64,000 nucleotides of DNA from Topomyia yanbarensis (taxonomy: Eukaryota; Arthropoda; Insecta; Diptera; Culicidae). A program made the position numbers and the translations under genes. Under the pieces are notes generated by a model. The model had not been told where the DNA came from. It saw nothing but the letters and a program-made list of their open reading frames with translations, and did no database searches. Where the stretch lies: the NCBI RefSeq assembly GCF_030247195.1, contig NC_080672.1, forward strand, positions 12,958,001 to 13,022,000, read 5' to 3'. How positions within the stretch are numbered: the stretch's first letter is position 1; the number at the start of each line of letters is the position of its first letter. This document shows positions 1-12,977 of the stretch, one piece after another.

Positions 1-711
1 ATATTCACTGCTGAAAGTATGGCAGTAAAGGATGCATTAGCATGGGTGGCAGACCAAGAGCATATTGGAGCCTTTCTCATATGCACCGACTCCATGAGCG
101 TACTCACGTCTCTTGAAAGGTGGAAAACTCTGAGTAGATGGAAAGATGAGGTTGGAGCACTGTACAGGAAAGCTAAGAACAACGGAACAGAAGTGATTGT
201 GTGTTGGGTTCCAAGCCATATCGGAATCACAGGGAATGAAAGGGCGGACCGAGAGGCGAAGGAGGCCCTAAAAGCAGAACAGATTGACGAGAAGGCGATC
301 GACATAAATGAATTTAAAACTGTCATAAAGAACCGTATATGCTGCTTGTGGCAACGGAATTGGGACCAAGAACAGTTTAACAAACTACGCGAAATTAAAA
401 ACACCGTCATACCTTTTACCAAGGCGACAGGAAGAAACAGACAGGAGAGTGTAAAATTAGCGAGACTACGAATAGGACACACAGCGTTTACACATAGCTA
501 CTTACTCGAGAGGAGTGAGGCACCTCGATGCCAATTCTGCAATGATGCCTTATCGGTGAAACACGTAATCGTGAACTGCACAGGACTGATCGAAGAGCGG
601 ACGCGCGCAGGAATACCGACTAACATGAGGGAAGCACTGGCGGACGACCAGGAAAGAGCGGAGAAAATTCTCACATTCTTCAAAGAAATCAAGCTATACA
701 ATGGAATCTAA
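1..711 (+). CDS. Non-LTR retrotransposon ORF2 C-terminus (RNase H), 5' partial
   Basis: The frame is open from base 1 and ends at a TAA at 709-711. It encodes the C-terminal RNase H of a LINE ORF2. Seen directly: an 'FTAESMAVKDAL' segment at the very start, which carries the second acidic residue of RNase H; 'CTDSMSVL', with the aspartate of the next catalytic motif; 'WVPSHIGITGNERAD', with the terminal His and Asp motif; then a C-terminal 'RLRIGHTAFTHSYLL' followed by a C-x2-C-x7-H-x4-C type knuckle (CQFC...KHVIVNC). This order is known from I, R1, LOA and related LINE clades that keep RNase H. The endonuclease and reverse transcriptase lie left of the window. No stop or frameshift is visible, so this copy may be young. 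The exact clade cannot be assigned from this fragment. Confidence 0.85.
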   Translation: MFTAESMAVKDALAWVADQEHIGAFLICTDSMSVLTSLERWKTLSRWKDEVGALYRKAKNNGTEVIVCWVPSHIGITGNERADREAKEALKAEQIDEKAIDINEFKTVIKNRICCLWQRNWDQEQFNKLREIKNTVIPFTKATGRNRQESVKLARLRIGHTAFTHSYLLERSEAPRCQFCNDALSVKHVIVNCTGLIEERTRAGIPTNMREALADDQERAEKILTFFKEIKLYNGI

Positions 712-801
712 ATTTATTTTGAAAAATGAAATGTACATATAGCTTCTCAACGGACCTAAATGACATTGGTTAAAAAGGTCCTTAAATAAAAAAAAAAAAA
801 A
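712..801 (+). other. LINE 3' UTR and A-rich tail
   Basis: A short AT-rich 3' UTR follows the stop and ends in an uninterrupted A run at about 788-801. This is the expected 3' end of a non-LTR retrotransposon inserted by target-primed reverse transcription. It fixes the right boundary of the element near 801; the left boundary and any target duplication are outside the window. Confidence 0.6.
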
Positions 802-3004
802 TAACTCCAAGTAGAATGAAAGTCGTTCTAAACTCGAACTTTTTCGAATACTGTCTTTCCATTATTATTCGCTTTATGTCGCATTCCATATTTTGATATA
901 TTATTTTGAAGACCCATATTTAAGATCAATACAATAGTAATTCTTCAAAAGGGCTAATGAGACTTTTGTAAACAAACTTATTTCGCTCATTTTTCCGCTA
1001 CAGAGTTGAATTTTATGAAAAATACACATGAATCAACATCTTTGCCCTTGGTAGAATCGATTTCAAATGTTTTCTGTGTTGAAATGATAACAAATTAAGA
1101 GAAATCAGCAAAACAAAAGTTTGTTCACAAATCTTATTAGCCCTATTCAAATGTTGATATGGAATAATAAAATCAATCAAGATCAATTTCGATTTTTTTT
1201 TAATTTTGCGGTGGTGTAATCCCTTAAGTGGTTGATTTAACGGCTTCTTTCAAAATTTATCGAACCTACTCCCAGTTTGCGACAGAATTGCTCAACTGAA
1301 AATTATTAAATGAAATGAATGAAAACAAACATTAGACTGTAGCATTTTGTACGCATGCACTTCAGAGGTCCAAGGGTTACAATTTCTGTTCTAGTTCTCG
1401 GATCGCCAACACATTTTTTTTCGATTTTTTGGCCCAGTTCTCAAGGGAAATCCAGTTTTTAACTTTTTGCATACATATTGAATGAAGAGCTTAGATAATG
1501 TATTAGTAATAATTCGATTGTCCGTTCATTTTAAAAGGCTATTTTCTATAACTTTACAACTGATTTAATTTCACTTTCAAAATTCCTCGAAATATCATGT
1601 TCTAAAAGTTCTCAACCGATATAATATTCGAAAACAGTTATAAAAATGTCTCATCACACTGGTAGATGGATTCAAAGCGTTTTTTTAAATAAGTGCACGA
1701 AAAAACATGCGCCCTTCTAAAACATACTTCTGAATCAAAATGGTTTTACTGTTAGTCGAAAACAAGATTTACAAAACGACCAGAACTGCCAAATATGAAT
1801 CGGGAATGGTCGAGTTTATTGACATTCCCTATTTATTTCTAGGATTCATCATACACATCATGACGTTATTTATTTAACTGATAATCGATTTTTTCCTTTG
1901 AATTGATATCGATATCTTTATCCTCAAGAAACTGACATAGGAACATGACTAAGATAAGCGAGCCACTCAATACGTTGTGTACATTGTGTTTAACTTCATT
2001 TTCTAGCCCTAATTTATTTCATTTGAAAATTTATCCCCGCCCTGTCACGAAATCTTGATTTTATCCCTACTGGTAATATATCAGTAGGGTATCTTAAATA
2101 AACTTGTTACGTCACTTTTCAGTTAACCCCAGCATCCATAAGCTACACATTGTCACAATTATTTTTCACCTATTCCACCCTTAATACAAGGCCTCTGTCT
2201 AGAATATACTTTTTTTTGCTTAACTAGTAGGTAGGTATTTGAATAAAGAAAACTAATATCGTCCGGCGAACCTGTTAGCGATGGCCCTCGCGATGCTAAA
2301 TTGATATAATCCTTCGGTGTTCGCGATTCTGAAATACTTCGAGGTAATCTTTTTTCTGTGTTCGCGAACATCGCGTCGAAGCTCCGTGTAACTGTTTCAA
2401 AAATATCGATCACACGAACCAAGAGCTTAGCTCGTGTTCGTCGAAAACTACGCAAAAGCTTTTACATATCTTTCCGAACATCAATGAAATGAACAAGAAG
2501 CTTCATTTGTCCTCGCCGAAGAGCATGCAAAAGTATCGCCCAAATGTCCGCAATTACGATGGTAAGCGATTGTGATGCGAAGCTTGTGAATACGAACCAG
2601 TAACGCAAAGCTTCGCGCTTTGAAAGTATTCGAACATAGGTTCGGTTCGAATATTTCCTGCCATTGGTGAATGGCCGAGCTAAGTTATCATAAGCGGAAG
2701 GAGGCGATACGGTTATAAATTTTTTTCCTTCCCCACGAAAGGCGGACGTACTTTGTTGGCAAAGTCTTCTGACCATGCTTCAGAGTAAGAAGACACTGAT
2801 TTTGTAGCAAATTGACAATTTCGAAGCCTCCGTGCAGTGTCCCACAGTTTGGACATCGCAGTGTCTTTATTTAAATTTGAGACAGACTTTTTTCAGTATA
2901 TTATCTTTTTCTGCTTGCAAACACGTGCGAATATTGTTTCTCGTTTTCTATAACTCACTAATTTGTAGGCCTCAGATTTTTCTAATCGACACTTGGAACA
3001 ATCA
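802..3004. other. AT-rich stretch without a recognised gene
   Basis: About 2.2 kb of AT-rich DNA with no protein domain I recognise. From 2270 to 2660 the sequence is less AT-rich and full of TTCG/CGAA words (open on the minus strand at 2159-2455 and 2462-2776), which looks like an old unnamed repeat rather than a gene: there is no codon bias and no motif. Confidence 0.4.
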
Positions 3005-3540
3005 TCATCCCACCAAAGCATTGGTAGATGCTTTCGTGTGGGCACTGCGGAAATTGCTTTTGATAAACTCTACGAATTTCGAGTATTTTTCAATTGGATC
3101 AGAAAGCGAATCTATGCTTGAGTTGTTATTGGAGAGGATACTCCCGAATTTCGACCAGTCTATATTCTTGGTAAGGTCAAGTGGGATAGTTACCTCTTCA
3201 TTGAAAGTTCCTTGTGGCCAGCAGTTTATGAGCAAAGGTACATGATCACTACCCATGAGGTCATTCAGGGTTTCCCATTGGCAATTCAACGCTATTCCAG
3301 CGGAGACTAGAGACAAATCTATGCTTGAATTAGTAGCTGGAGGATAGGCAATACTAGTAAACTCAGCGGTGTTGAGTAGGCTAAGCACGTACTCGTCACT
3401 TATATCGTATATAATTCCCTTGGAATTAAAGTCTCCGGTACCCTTGAAATTAAATGTGTCTGTTGCCTTTCTAAACCCTGGGACATCTTTGGTTTTTGGT
3501 ATTGGTGGCCATTCGTTCAGTGAGTTAGTATGAGGATCTA
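3005..3540 (-). pseudogene. LINE endonuclease (APE-type) C-terminal fragment
   Basis: Read on the minus strand, this encodes the C-terminal half of an apurinic/apyrimidinic-type endonuclease of a non-LTR retrotransposon. Seen: a 'GDFNSKG' segment matching the GDFNAH catalytic motif, a 'SSIDLSLVS' segment matching the S-x-IDL motif, and 'GSDHVPLLI', the terminal SDH catalytic motif. The spacing between GDFN and the IDL motif is shorter than in intact enzymes, so an internal deletion is likely. Downstream 'KYSKFVEFIKSNFRSAHTKAS' resembles the linker before the reverse transcriptase, which is missing. Upstream, on the same strand, is the ORF1-like relic at 3575-4200; together they may be one element. 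Non-functional. Confidence 0.7.
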
Positions 3541-3574
3541 GGGGGATTTTTGTCCTGTTTTTTAGAAGGTGTTT

Positions 3575-4200
3575 CTAATTGCCTTTTTTGCGTTTGATTG
3601 GCGGTGGGGCAACGCAGCTGCAATGTGCAAGTAAAACGTCCGAATCCGATTCATTTTCGTTTGGATTGTTGAGAAGATCAATGCTATTCGAAGTATTCAC
3701 AGCGGAAGAGGCAGACGACAGTATTTCAGCATAGCTGAACTTGCTACGGTTGAAAATTTTCTGTTTGATTTTTTGTTTACACTCATCCGCTTCAAGATCC
3801 AGTACCCGATACATTTCGTCACTGAACCGTTTATCCAGCTCGAGTTTCTTCCTCTCGATCTCGCCTTCTTTTTGCAGCCTTTCTTGTTCGTGCCGTCGTT
3901 GCTGGTCACGTTGCTATAACTCATTTTGCCGTTCCATAAGAGCTTTCTCTTCTGCCAGCCGTCGCAGATTCATTCGAGTCCTGGAAGTGGACGTGGTTGA
4001 TGACCCGATGACACTATGTACGACTTCCGAGCAAATTTTGCAGACGAAATCCTTTTCGCTAATGCTATCGTTCACACGCTAGCACACTGATAATGCCACC
4101 ATGCAAAACTGACTCAGACAGGCAACCATCCGACTATCATCCACCTGCTCACAGCCTTTGCAGCTGTAGCTCACTGACGTAGCTTCTAAATCCGATGGAA
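3575..4200 (-). pseudogene. Retroelement ORF1/gag relic with PHD-like zinc finger and coiled coil
   Basis: Reading leftward from about 4200 in mixed frames: a Cys/His cluster (SCKGCEQ, VACLSQFC, a displaced GVND segment, FVCKICSEV) that resembles a PHD-type zinc finger, with its middle His-Cys part degraded; then a long Glu/Arg/Lys/Gln-rich stretch (about 4000-3830) that would form a coiled coil; then an acidic, serine-rich region and a basic PPPIKRKK tail ending in TAA at 3575-3577. PHD-like fingers followed by coiled coils occur in gag proteins of BEL/Pao LTR elements and in ORF1 of some non-LTR elements. Because the same strand continues into a LINE endonuclease, I favour a LINE ORF1. An in-frame stop near 3912 and at least one frameshift near 4080 show it is dead. 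Confidence 0.5.
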
Positions 4201-4506
4201 TGATTTTATAATCTTTTAGTTTGTTGGTCGTACTTATTTCGGCGTCTTTTCAGCGAAAACACACAGTGAATATCCCGTGTGAATGTAGCTAAAAGTATAT
4301 TTCAATAGTATATCTATTGCCCGTCTATCATTACCCACACCACTCCACGAATGTGTCAGCTAGACTGACCGAGGGATCTCGCTGGGACCGGCAAGATAAG
4401 CCGTAACATCTATTGAAACATATGAAAAGGAATGTGTCCTCAAATACACTGGTATTGTGGTCAGACGCGTGTGGTGGACAGAACCATAACATAAATTTGC
4501 CTTGAT

Positions 4507-5456
4507 CAGGGCCGGCGGAAAGCGTGGGTAGTGTGGGTAGTACTACCCACTCGAAAATAACCGAGTGAACCATTTTCAAAAAATTTAGATGCGCAACGCA
4601 TGTATCTCGCACTGCACACATTTGAAAACATCGATGTACCACAATTCCATTTGCATAAGCGAACGTGATTTAATGTGAATGTAATGTAAGCGTGTGCATT
4701 AGACCTCTCCACATTTTTAAAAAGTTTTGAAATATACATGAGTCAGATCAGATTTTTGTTCTAGGTGTGAATTTAAGAACTTTCGCCAAAAACGACGTTA
4801 TTTGGACATGATTTAGAGGTGTCTCCAATCAAAAATCGTGTTTTTGCTATGTTTCCATAGGAAGATCACTTACACTCTGATATAATAGGCCCTACATGCC
4901 CACATATCATCAAAGGTTGTTCCTTAGACATATGTTAACATGTTTTAATAGGTGAACATAGCTCTAATCACAATAAAAAATTTGTAAAATGGATTTTTAT
5001 ATAGAAAATGATATCAAAGCCAAGGAAAATTAGTAGTATTTTTTCTTGGTTTTGATATTCTTTTCAATATAAAAAACCAGTTAACAAATTTTCTATTGCG
5101 ATTAGAGCTATGTTTACCTGTTAAAACATGTTAAGATATGTCTAAGGAACAACCTTTGATGATATGTGGGCATGTAGGGCCTATTATATCAGAGTGTAAG
5201 TGATCTTCCTATGGAAACATAGCAAAAACACGATTTTTGATTGGAGACACCTCTAAATCATGTCCAAATAACGTCGTTTTTGGCGAAAGTTCTTAAATTC
5301 ACACCTAGAACAAAAATCTGATCTGACTCATGTATATTTTAAAACTTTTTCAAAATGTGGAGAGGTCTAGTGTGCATTGTGAAAAGGGAAATAATAATAA
5401 TACCCCTCACCCTATGCTTTCTACCCACTCGGGTGTAAAGTGTTTCGCCGCCCCTG
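4507..5456. mobile_element. hAT-like non-autonomous element, CAGGGCCGGCG family, copy 1
   Basis: Left end CAGGGCCGGCGG, right end CGCCGCCCCTG, flanked by identical 8-bp target duplications GCCTTGAT (4499-4506 and 5457-5464). Subterminal palindrome GGGTAGTACTACCC with 'GAGTGGGTAG' blocks at both ends. The 8-bp duplication and CAGGG termini are diagnostic of the hAT superfamily. It has itself been hit by the element at 4700-5369; without that insert it is about 270 bp. Relatives: 48946-49230 and 50047-54110. Confidence 0.85.
4700..5369. mobile_element. Full-length palindromic element with 8-bp duplication, nested
   Basis: Nearly perfect inverted repeat: arms 4700 to about 5034 and about 5040 to 5369, termini TAGACCTCTCC / GGAGAGGTCTA, flanked by identical GTGTGCAT duplications (4692-4699 and 5370-5377). 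No coding capacity. An 8-bp duplication fits hAT or P superfamilies. Arms differ at only a few positions, so the palindrome is young or maintained by gene conversion. Confidence 0.85.
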
Positions 5457-5985
5457 GCCTTGATTATGATGTTTCTTGTTGCTTCAGATGAATGTCAAGT
5501 TGAAGTGATTGAGCATAAATTTTGCATTAGTGGACATAGCTACCTTCCTAATGATCGTGACTTCAGTCAAGTTGAAAACAAAATGCGAAAGATCAGCAAT
5601 ATGTACACTATTATAAGTTTTGCGATATAGTTCGATCTTGCAAGCAGAATAAAAAAAAGTTCATCGTCACGAAAATGGATACCAACAATTTGATGTCAGC
5701 GAAACCACTGAAGGTATTGATTACAAATCGAAAAAAGAGACGTTTGCAAGGAGAAAATCAACTGGCTTAATATGAGAGTGATTCGTGTTGAGAAATCAAA
5801 ACCAGGTATTCTGATTTTCAAATACTCACACGACAGTGATGCATCCTTTATAGAACTGGACCTTTATAGAAAGAAATTGGGAGGAGCTCCATCATCTTAT
5901 GAAGTTACTATATCCTGAAGGACACCCAATTTCATCCGCCAAGTATGCTGATCTTTTGAATATTTCGAAGTACGTGATTGATAGA

Positions 5986-7782
<1,797 letters not shown>

Positions 7783-10700
7783 GGAATTCGGAGCGCTGAT
7801 AGCAAAACGGAAGGCATCACAACTTAGGAACCTACTTTTTAAACCGGAGGTCTCTCCCGTGGACTGGGACCGTAAACTTGATAAACCCCAGGAATTAAGT
7901 ATATTCTGCTCAATTTCAGTGTCGTGCAAAGTAGCGGAATGTTTTGCAATCCCAAAGATATAATAAAAATCCCCATTTTAACGTGTAAGAAATGTCCGCG
8001 ATTGTACTCCGTAGAATACATGTAAAAGTCATACTAGCGTTCCAAAGTGTTTCTGAACCTGTTTCCGTCTTCCTCTTGAGACAAAAAGAAAAGAGAAAAA
8101 AAAACAAACTACTAAATCGACACCAAAATACTACAAATACATTTCACTAGCTGCGCGTCTAGTTGTTTGTGAGCAGTATTCCCCTTCCACCAACTTTCCA
8201 AACGTTAACGGGCTTCGATAGTGTCCCTGCAGCGCAAAGATTTGAAATCCAGGCCAAATAATCTCTAATAGTACTGTTAATTCAGCTGACATGTGGCACC
8301 TTGTTATCTACTATACACACACACACTCACACACCCTTTTATATAGTTAAATGCGAATACAATGTGAATACTTTTTGGATTATTATAATATACAAGATGG
8401 ATATAAAAAAAATATTTTATTTAAATCGTAAATGTTGAAATACATAAGAATATAAGAAGACAAGTAGCAGTAGCGGAAACCTAACAGGAATGATTAGTGC
8501 ACTCAACAACCGAAGATTCCTTTCTAATTGCAAATTACATTCTCAAATTCTCTTCCGCCACCTGGTGGCAAATTCAGAAAATAAAAACGTACCCCGGTTG
8601 GTAAACAAACCAAAAGTACTGTCAGTGGTCGGAATGGCGCGCCTACTACGACGCTTTTCCGGCACGCTTTTTTCCAAAAGCAAATTAAAACCAATCGCCT
8701 AACTTCCATGCTGCGATGAGTAGGCTGGAACAAAACAAAACAGAACAAAAAAAAAACAATACCATAACGATAGCAAATGTGCATTGATGAGTTTTCGATC
8801 GAAACTTCCATTCTTCAGTAGCAATAATTATGATTATTAAGCAACATCATCTCGACTATGTATGAATTGTAGGCTGGTAGAAGAAGAAGAAAAAACACAA
8901 AAAAAAAACATAAACAGTAAAGAAATGAAACAACAAAATGGAGCTTTAATCTTGCACTTTATATTATACATAAATAAAATTAAAACAAGTATATTATTCT
9001 TTTTACTTAATAACATACATTTAAACGAGTAAATAACATGAGTATATTTAAATCATAATTGTGATAATAGTGAAAAATGGTCATTTCAAAAAAAAATCAA
9101 AGAGACTATTCCGCATCTCTTTCAAACCGTTGAATTCTTGCAAATGGAACCTCCGGGACCGGTGTTTTACATACATACTCACGCAAATGGCGCATGATGA
9201 TGATGATGGCAGAATAAATTGACCTTTTAATAGCTAATCTTACGGGAAACTAGCGAACAAGTGTCGTAAAAGAACGGAAGTTTATTGTATAGTATGGAAG
9301 CTAGTATTTCTATTTATTATCGAAGCAAAAATATGCATGTCGTACATAACAGAAGAAGAAAATATGCAAAAAAACCCTAGGATATTTATCAAAATACCCA
9401 AAAAAACACGAATAAAGTGGAGAATGGGGGAATCGACTCTATACTGAACTGTAGTGAAAAAAAAATGAGGAAGACAAGCTGAGGCAAATCTCACTATAAT
9501 TTTGACAATCTGAATGTAGTTAAACTATATGAAACAAAAACAAGAAAACAGAATAGTTCTTAGTACAGAAATCGATTTGAGATAGCGAACAAGGAGTAAT
9601 TTTACTATAAACAGCTTAACTGATGAAAAGAAAACAAAAAACATTCCAATTTCCGATGAAGAAAATGTAGAACTCATCAAAAGTTGAAACGGAAACGGTA
9701 GATATAATCACCTAATAGATATTTATTGATCACAAATAAGCAAAAGAGCAATTCAAGTTGCATGAGATTATTTACTCTTATTTGCTTGAACAAATTGCGT
9801 TGTGTTGTTTGCGAAACAAGGGGTAAAATCAACTGATAGTCACTAATGTTAAACAAAAATATCTGTTCGACTAGTTTTGTAAATGTTGTTGAATTTGAAA
9901 TCATCTTACCTATATTTCTGCAGCGTTCTTGCCTATACTGAATACTTTGATATATTACAGTAAACACAATATAAAGAAAAGAAATGCTAAACAAAAGCGA
10001 AAATTAAATCAAACAAAAAACTTAAGTATTCAATCCATTTTGACGAGATTGGGACTTGAAAGGGCGCCGTCGAAACGTTGCCACTGTTGAACCGAGATAA
10101 TCTTGACCGTCAACGAAATCCCACCTTGTGCAAAAAAAAAACAAAAATTTATTGTTATACAAGCAGTAAAAACAAACAAGCAAACAAACAAACATTGCTG
10201 TCTCAAACTAACACCAACACACCAAGTTTAGATGTGCAATTAGTTCTACGATCCTTCGCTAGAGAATGCTTTTCTTTCCGATCCAAGTAGACCAGGCGAC
10301 GCGACGCAACGCGCGCTGGCCCAATTTCTGTTACCATATGCAACCAGCGAAAAAACAAAACCTCCTAGCACACCAACCAACCAACCAACAAAAAAGTGCG
10401 CGCGCGTTCGTGGTCGCTAATTCTCGCCTATACATGCACACCGCGTGCAATCGCAGCAGGCAACGGCTCGGACGCTATAGGTCACAGTCAACCAACAACA
10501 ATAAATTGAAGGGAAGAAAACAAAAAAACAAATAAGCAACCCAACTATAAATGAACCTGAAAATAAATGCTGAATAAGTGAGACATAAAAAACAAGAGTT
10601 TACAACCAAAAAAAAAATGAATACTTATAAATATTTAATAGCAAAGCAAAATGTGTAAGGAAATTTCTATTTCACCACTGCCTTAATTTTTAAATCTGTA

Positions 10701-11640
10701 ACAATTTGTGAGAACCGCGAAATCACACTCATAAACATACACACAAGTATAAATTAACCGGTGAAGAACAAAAACAAACGTGAAACTATTAGAAACGTAA
10801 AGTCCTGTTTCCCTCCTAACTATGTACTGAGATGGTATTAACTGCAGACAGGCGAATTATATATATCGTTGAAGAAAAGGCTAGCATAAAATGTGCAAAT
10901 ATGATTTTGGATACCGGGAACCCCCGTCTCTCAAGCAAGCACGAGTTCAGCTAAACCGCTCATCTCATTGAATTTAGAACTTTAGAGCAAATGTTATCAA
11001 CACATGTAAAATTTCAACAAACAACCAAAAAAAAAGACATTTTACGAAATTCAAGCATTTATATTTCAGTGTTTCTTTTTTCACACCTCTAATTGTTATC
11101 CGATTTCAAGAGATATTGATTGAATTTGAAAAGCAAAACAAAAACACATAATCATACTCACGAGTTTAAGAAACAAGGAAAACAAAAAAAAACGGCAGGC
11201 GAAAGCTGACAGAAAGCATTTAACGGTATTAATATTCCGGACGGACGGACAGTGGATAAACGGTACACATATTTTGATTGGTAGCAAAAACAGCAAACAA
11301 AACAGTAGTTGAAAAAAAAACTTTTAACCAAACACAACAGAACTGTAATTTCGGACGAACTGAAAAACTGTGAGAGTCTGCTTCAAATAATAAGGTAAAT
11401 ACATTGATTGAAAAACAAAACATCCATTCACAGAACAAGGGAAACCAACCAAAAGTACAGACATGCATACACACACTACTGCTAGATTGGTCCTACACAG
11501 ATGCAAGTGAAAGAGAAATATTCTTTATTCTTCACGGAAATAAAGGAAGAAAGTATGACAGAACGATAGAAAAACCTGGTTTAGTGATGAAATACAGCAA
11601 GAAATAAAGGTACTGTTCTTTTATCTGTAGAAAATAAAAA
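7783..11640 (+). other. Probable long 3' UTR of the PKC gene
   Basis: No gene motif. The plus strand is strongly enriched in A over T, with very many CAAAACAAAA and AAAAACAAAC words from 8700 to 11640, a composition typical of dipteran transcribed 3' UTRs rather than intergenic DNA. AATAAA-type signals occur repeatedly (for example near 7963, 8975 and 11605-11635), allowing short and long isoforms. A (CA)n-type tract lies at 8312-8335. The two small ORFs at 10078-10535 are low-complexity and not believed. Confidence 0.5.
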
Positions 11641-12074
11641 TTTTGATTTCAATTGTATGCCGAACGGGAATGTCATCCTTTTACACATCGATCCTAGTAA
11701 ATATGGGATTTGATAGATCTACGGTATTCAATCGATGTTTCTGTCTTTTTAAACCGACGAAACGGTGCCAATAGCCGTACTTTTGAAGTAGAATTCTTCC
11801 AACGTTTCAATATATGGGTCCCGTTTCAAAATTTTCTACCGGAATTTTACCAGATTTTTAAACGTGAATGGAAAAATAAGATTATTACGCTATCTGATTT
11901 TACTAGTTGTACATATTGTATCCAATTCGGTAGTATGTACAATTACTAAAAATAGCGGAAATAATGGATTTTTTGAAAGTAGTAATTATCTGATCCATGA
12001 TTGGTCGGTACAATTCGCTCAAAAAGCAAGCGTTGCTGGGACTGCCTCTTTTTCATCGAATGAACTGCGACGCG
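11641..12074. other. Spacer; upstream region of the small TATA-led ORF
   Basis: AT-rich sequence with no recognised motif apart from the promoter described next. The composition bias of the preceding A-rich block stops here, which is why I place the end of the PKC 3' UTR near 11640. Confidence 0.3.
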
Positions 12075-12082
12075 TATAAAAA
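12075..12082 (+). promoter_or_regulatory. TATA box (TATAAAAA)
   Basis: TATAAAAAGGG in a locally GC-rich context (GCGACGCG just upstream), with 'TTCGTTAGTTCATCA' about 25-35 bp downstream, a good spacing for an initiator region. The arrangement recalls replication-type histone promoters of insects and precedes the small basic ORF at 12190-12435. Confidence 0.45.
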
Positions 12083-12189
12083 GGGAATGCAAGAAAAATT
12101 CGTTAGTTCATCACCGAAGATTCTTGTTTCGCCGTCGGGATAGTTAAGACGTGTCTGATCAGGTTTTCGTCCAGTTTTGTGAAATCGGA

Positions 12190-12435
12190 ATGTCTAAACG
12201 CAAACGGCATTCGGGTGGCGCGAAGGCGAGCCCGAAGACAAACCCAAAGCGGAAAAATGTCTTAAGAAGTCCTCAAGTACCAACTGGTGATGTGATGTCA
12301 GTGCATTCTGCACAAACGCACCGTGGAAGTCTAATAAGCAGTCGTGGCAATACTGTAATGAATGCCAGTGACTTGAACGGTTTTGGTGATTCAGTGATTG
12401 ATTCGCCAGAGGAAGAAAAAAAGATGGGTGGGTAA
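12190..12435 (+). CDS. Small basic hypothetical protein, 81 aa
   Basis: I do not recognise this protein. From the first ATG (12190) it starts with a strongly basic, serine-containing segment (MSKRKRHSGGAKASPKTN then PKRKN), followed by a polar Ser/Thr/Asn-rich part and an acidic-then-basic end (SPEEEKKMGG). The frame is open further upstream to 12151 without an ATG. It lies about 110 bp downstream of a TATA box and 0.5 kb from a histone H3 relic in the opposite orientation, so it may be a fragment of a nuclear protein, a gag-like N-terminus, or a gene cut short where the direct repeat at 12417 begins. Low codon evidence; could be non-coding. Confidence 0.3.
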   Translation: MSKRKRHSGGAKASPKTNPKRKNVLRSPQVPTGDVMSVHSAQTHRGSLISSRGNTVMNASDLNGFGDSVIDSPEEEKKMGG

Positions 12436-12951
12436 TGTCTGCGACATAACCGGAGAGATGTAGAATACATAAGGATCACGTTCTTCAAATATGTTGATAC
12501 TCATTGGAATTTTCGGACAAAAGGTGATTTGGGCGAGGAATATTTCAAATTATTCTTTACAAAAATGATGGTGGTCCTGAAAAGGACCGTTTTTGTTGGC
12601 GATGTTGGCCTTGGTGAGGGAGATGGCTAACGATGAAATAAATTGTTAGCATGAGGAAGTCGCATAGTACTGGCCAATGGCAGAACAGATAATAATTGAT
12701 TCCTGAAAATCAATTTTTCTTTATTCATGTAAATTATAAATACTTACAAATCTAATAGAAGATTCCTGGTCATATTTCTGAATCATTAGTGCGAACATTG
12801 TATAATTTGGTTAAGTACAATGAAAGTTACAAACTTTCCAAACTCGACCTTCTGTTCCTTCCGAAATATTGAAATGGGGTGTCTATATTAAACCGTTAGT
12901 CGTGGTCACAATAAAAAAGATGGGTTGGTAATGTCTGTGACATAACCAGAG
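12417..12951. repeat. Imperfect direct repeats (about 35 bp) bounding 460 bp
   Basis: A segment containing 'GGTAATGTCTGCGACATAACC' in two pieces appears at 12417-12455 and again, with about four changes, at 12913-12951. The 460 bp between them has no recognised feature and ends with AT-rich sequence. This could mark an insertion or a local tandem duplication with subsequent decay. Part of the region is the 3' end of the small ORF. Confidence 0.4.
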
Positions 12952-12977
12952 CGTCGTGACATCAATTCGAGACGTTT

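Larger units (their letters stand above)
4349..5985 (+). pseudogene. Decayed multi-copy insect gene (DUF7869-like, transposon-associated), split by nested elements
   Basis: Two coding relics on the plus strand are separated by the element at 4507-5456. Left part (about 4349-4506) contains 'LWSDACGGQNHNINL'. Right part (5465-5985) contains 'EHKFCISGHSYLPNDRDFS', then 'FIVTKMD', then after a frameshift near 5765 'INWLNMRVIRVEK', 'VDLY/RKK..GAPSS' type residues and 'YPEGHPISSAKYADLL'. This motif order (SDxCGGQNRN, HSYLPNDRDFG, INWL, isolated P-I-S-x-AK-x-xDL) is one I know from large families of uncharacterised arthropod proteins that behave like transposon cargo or transposases, annotated in recent databases, I believe, as DUF7869. 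Removing the insert with one 8-bp duplication brings the two motifs into adjacency but in shifted frames. Several stops remain, so this is a pseudogene. Function unknown. Confidence 0.6.
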
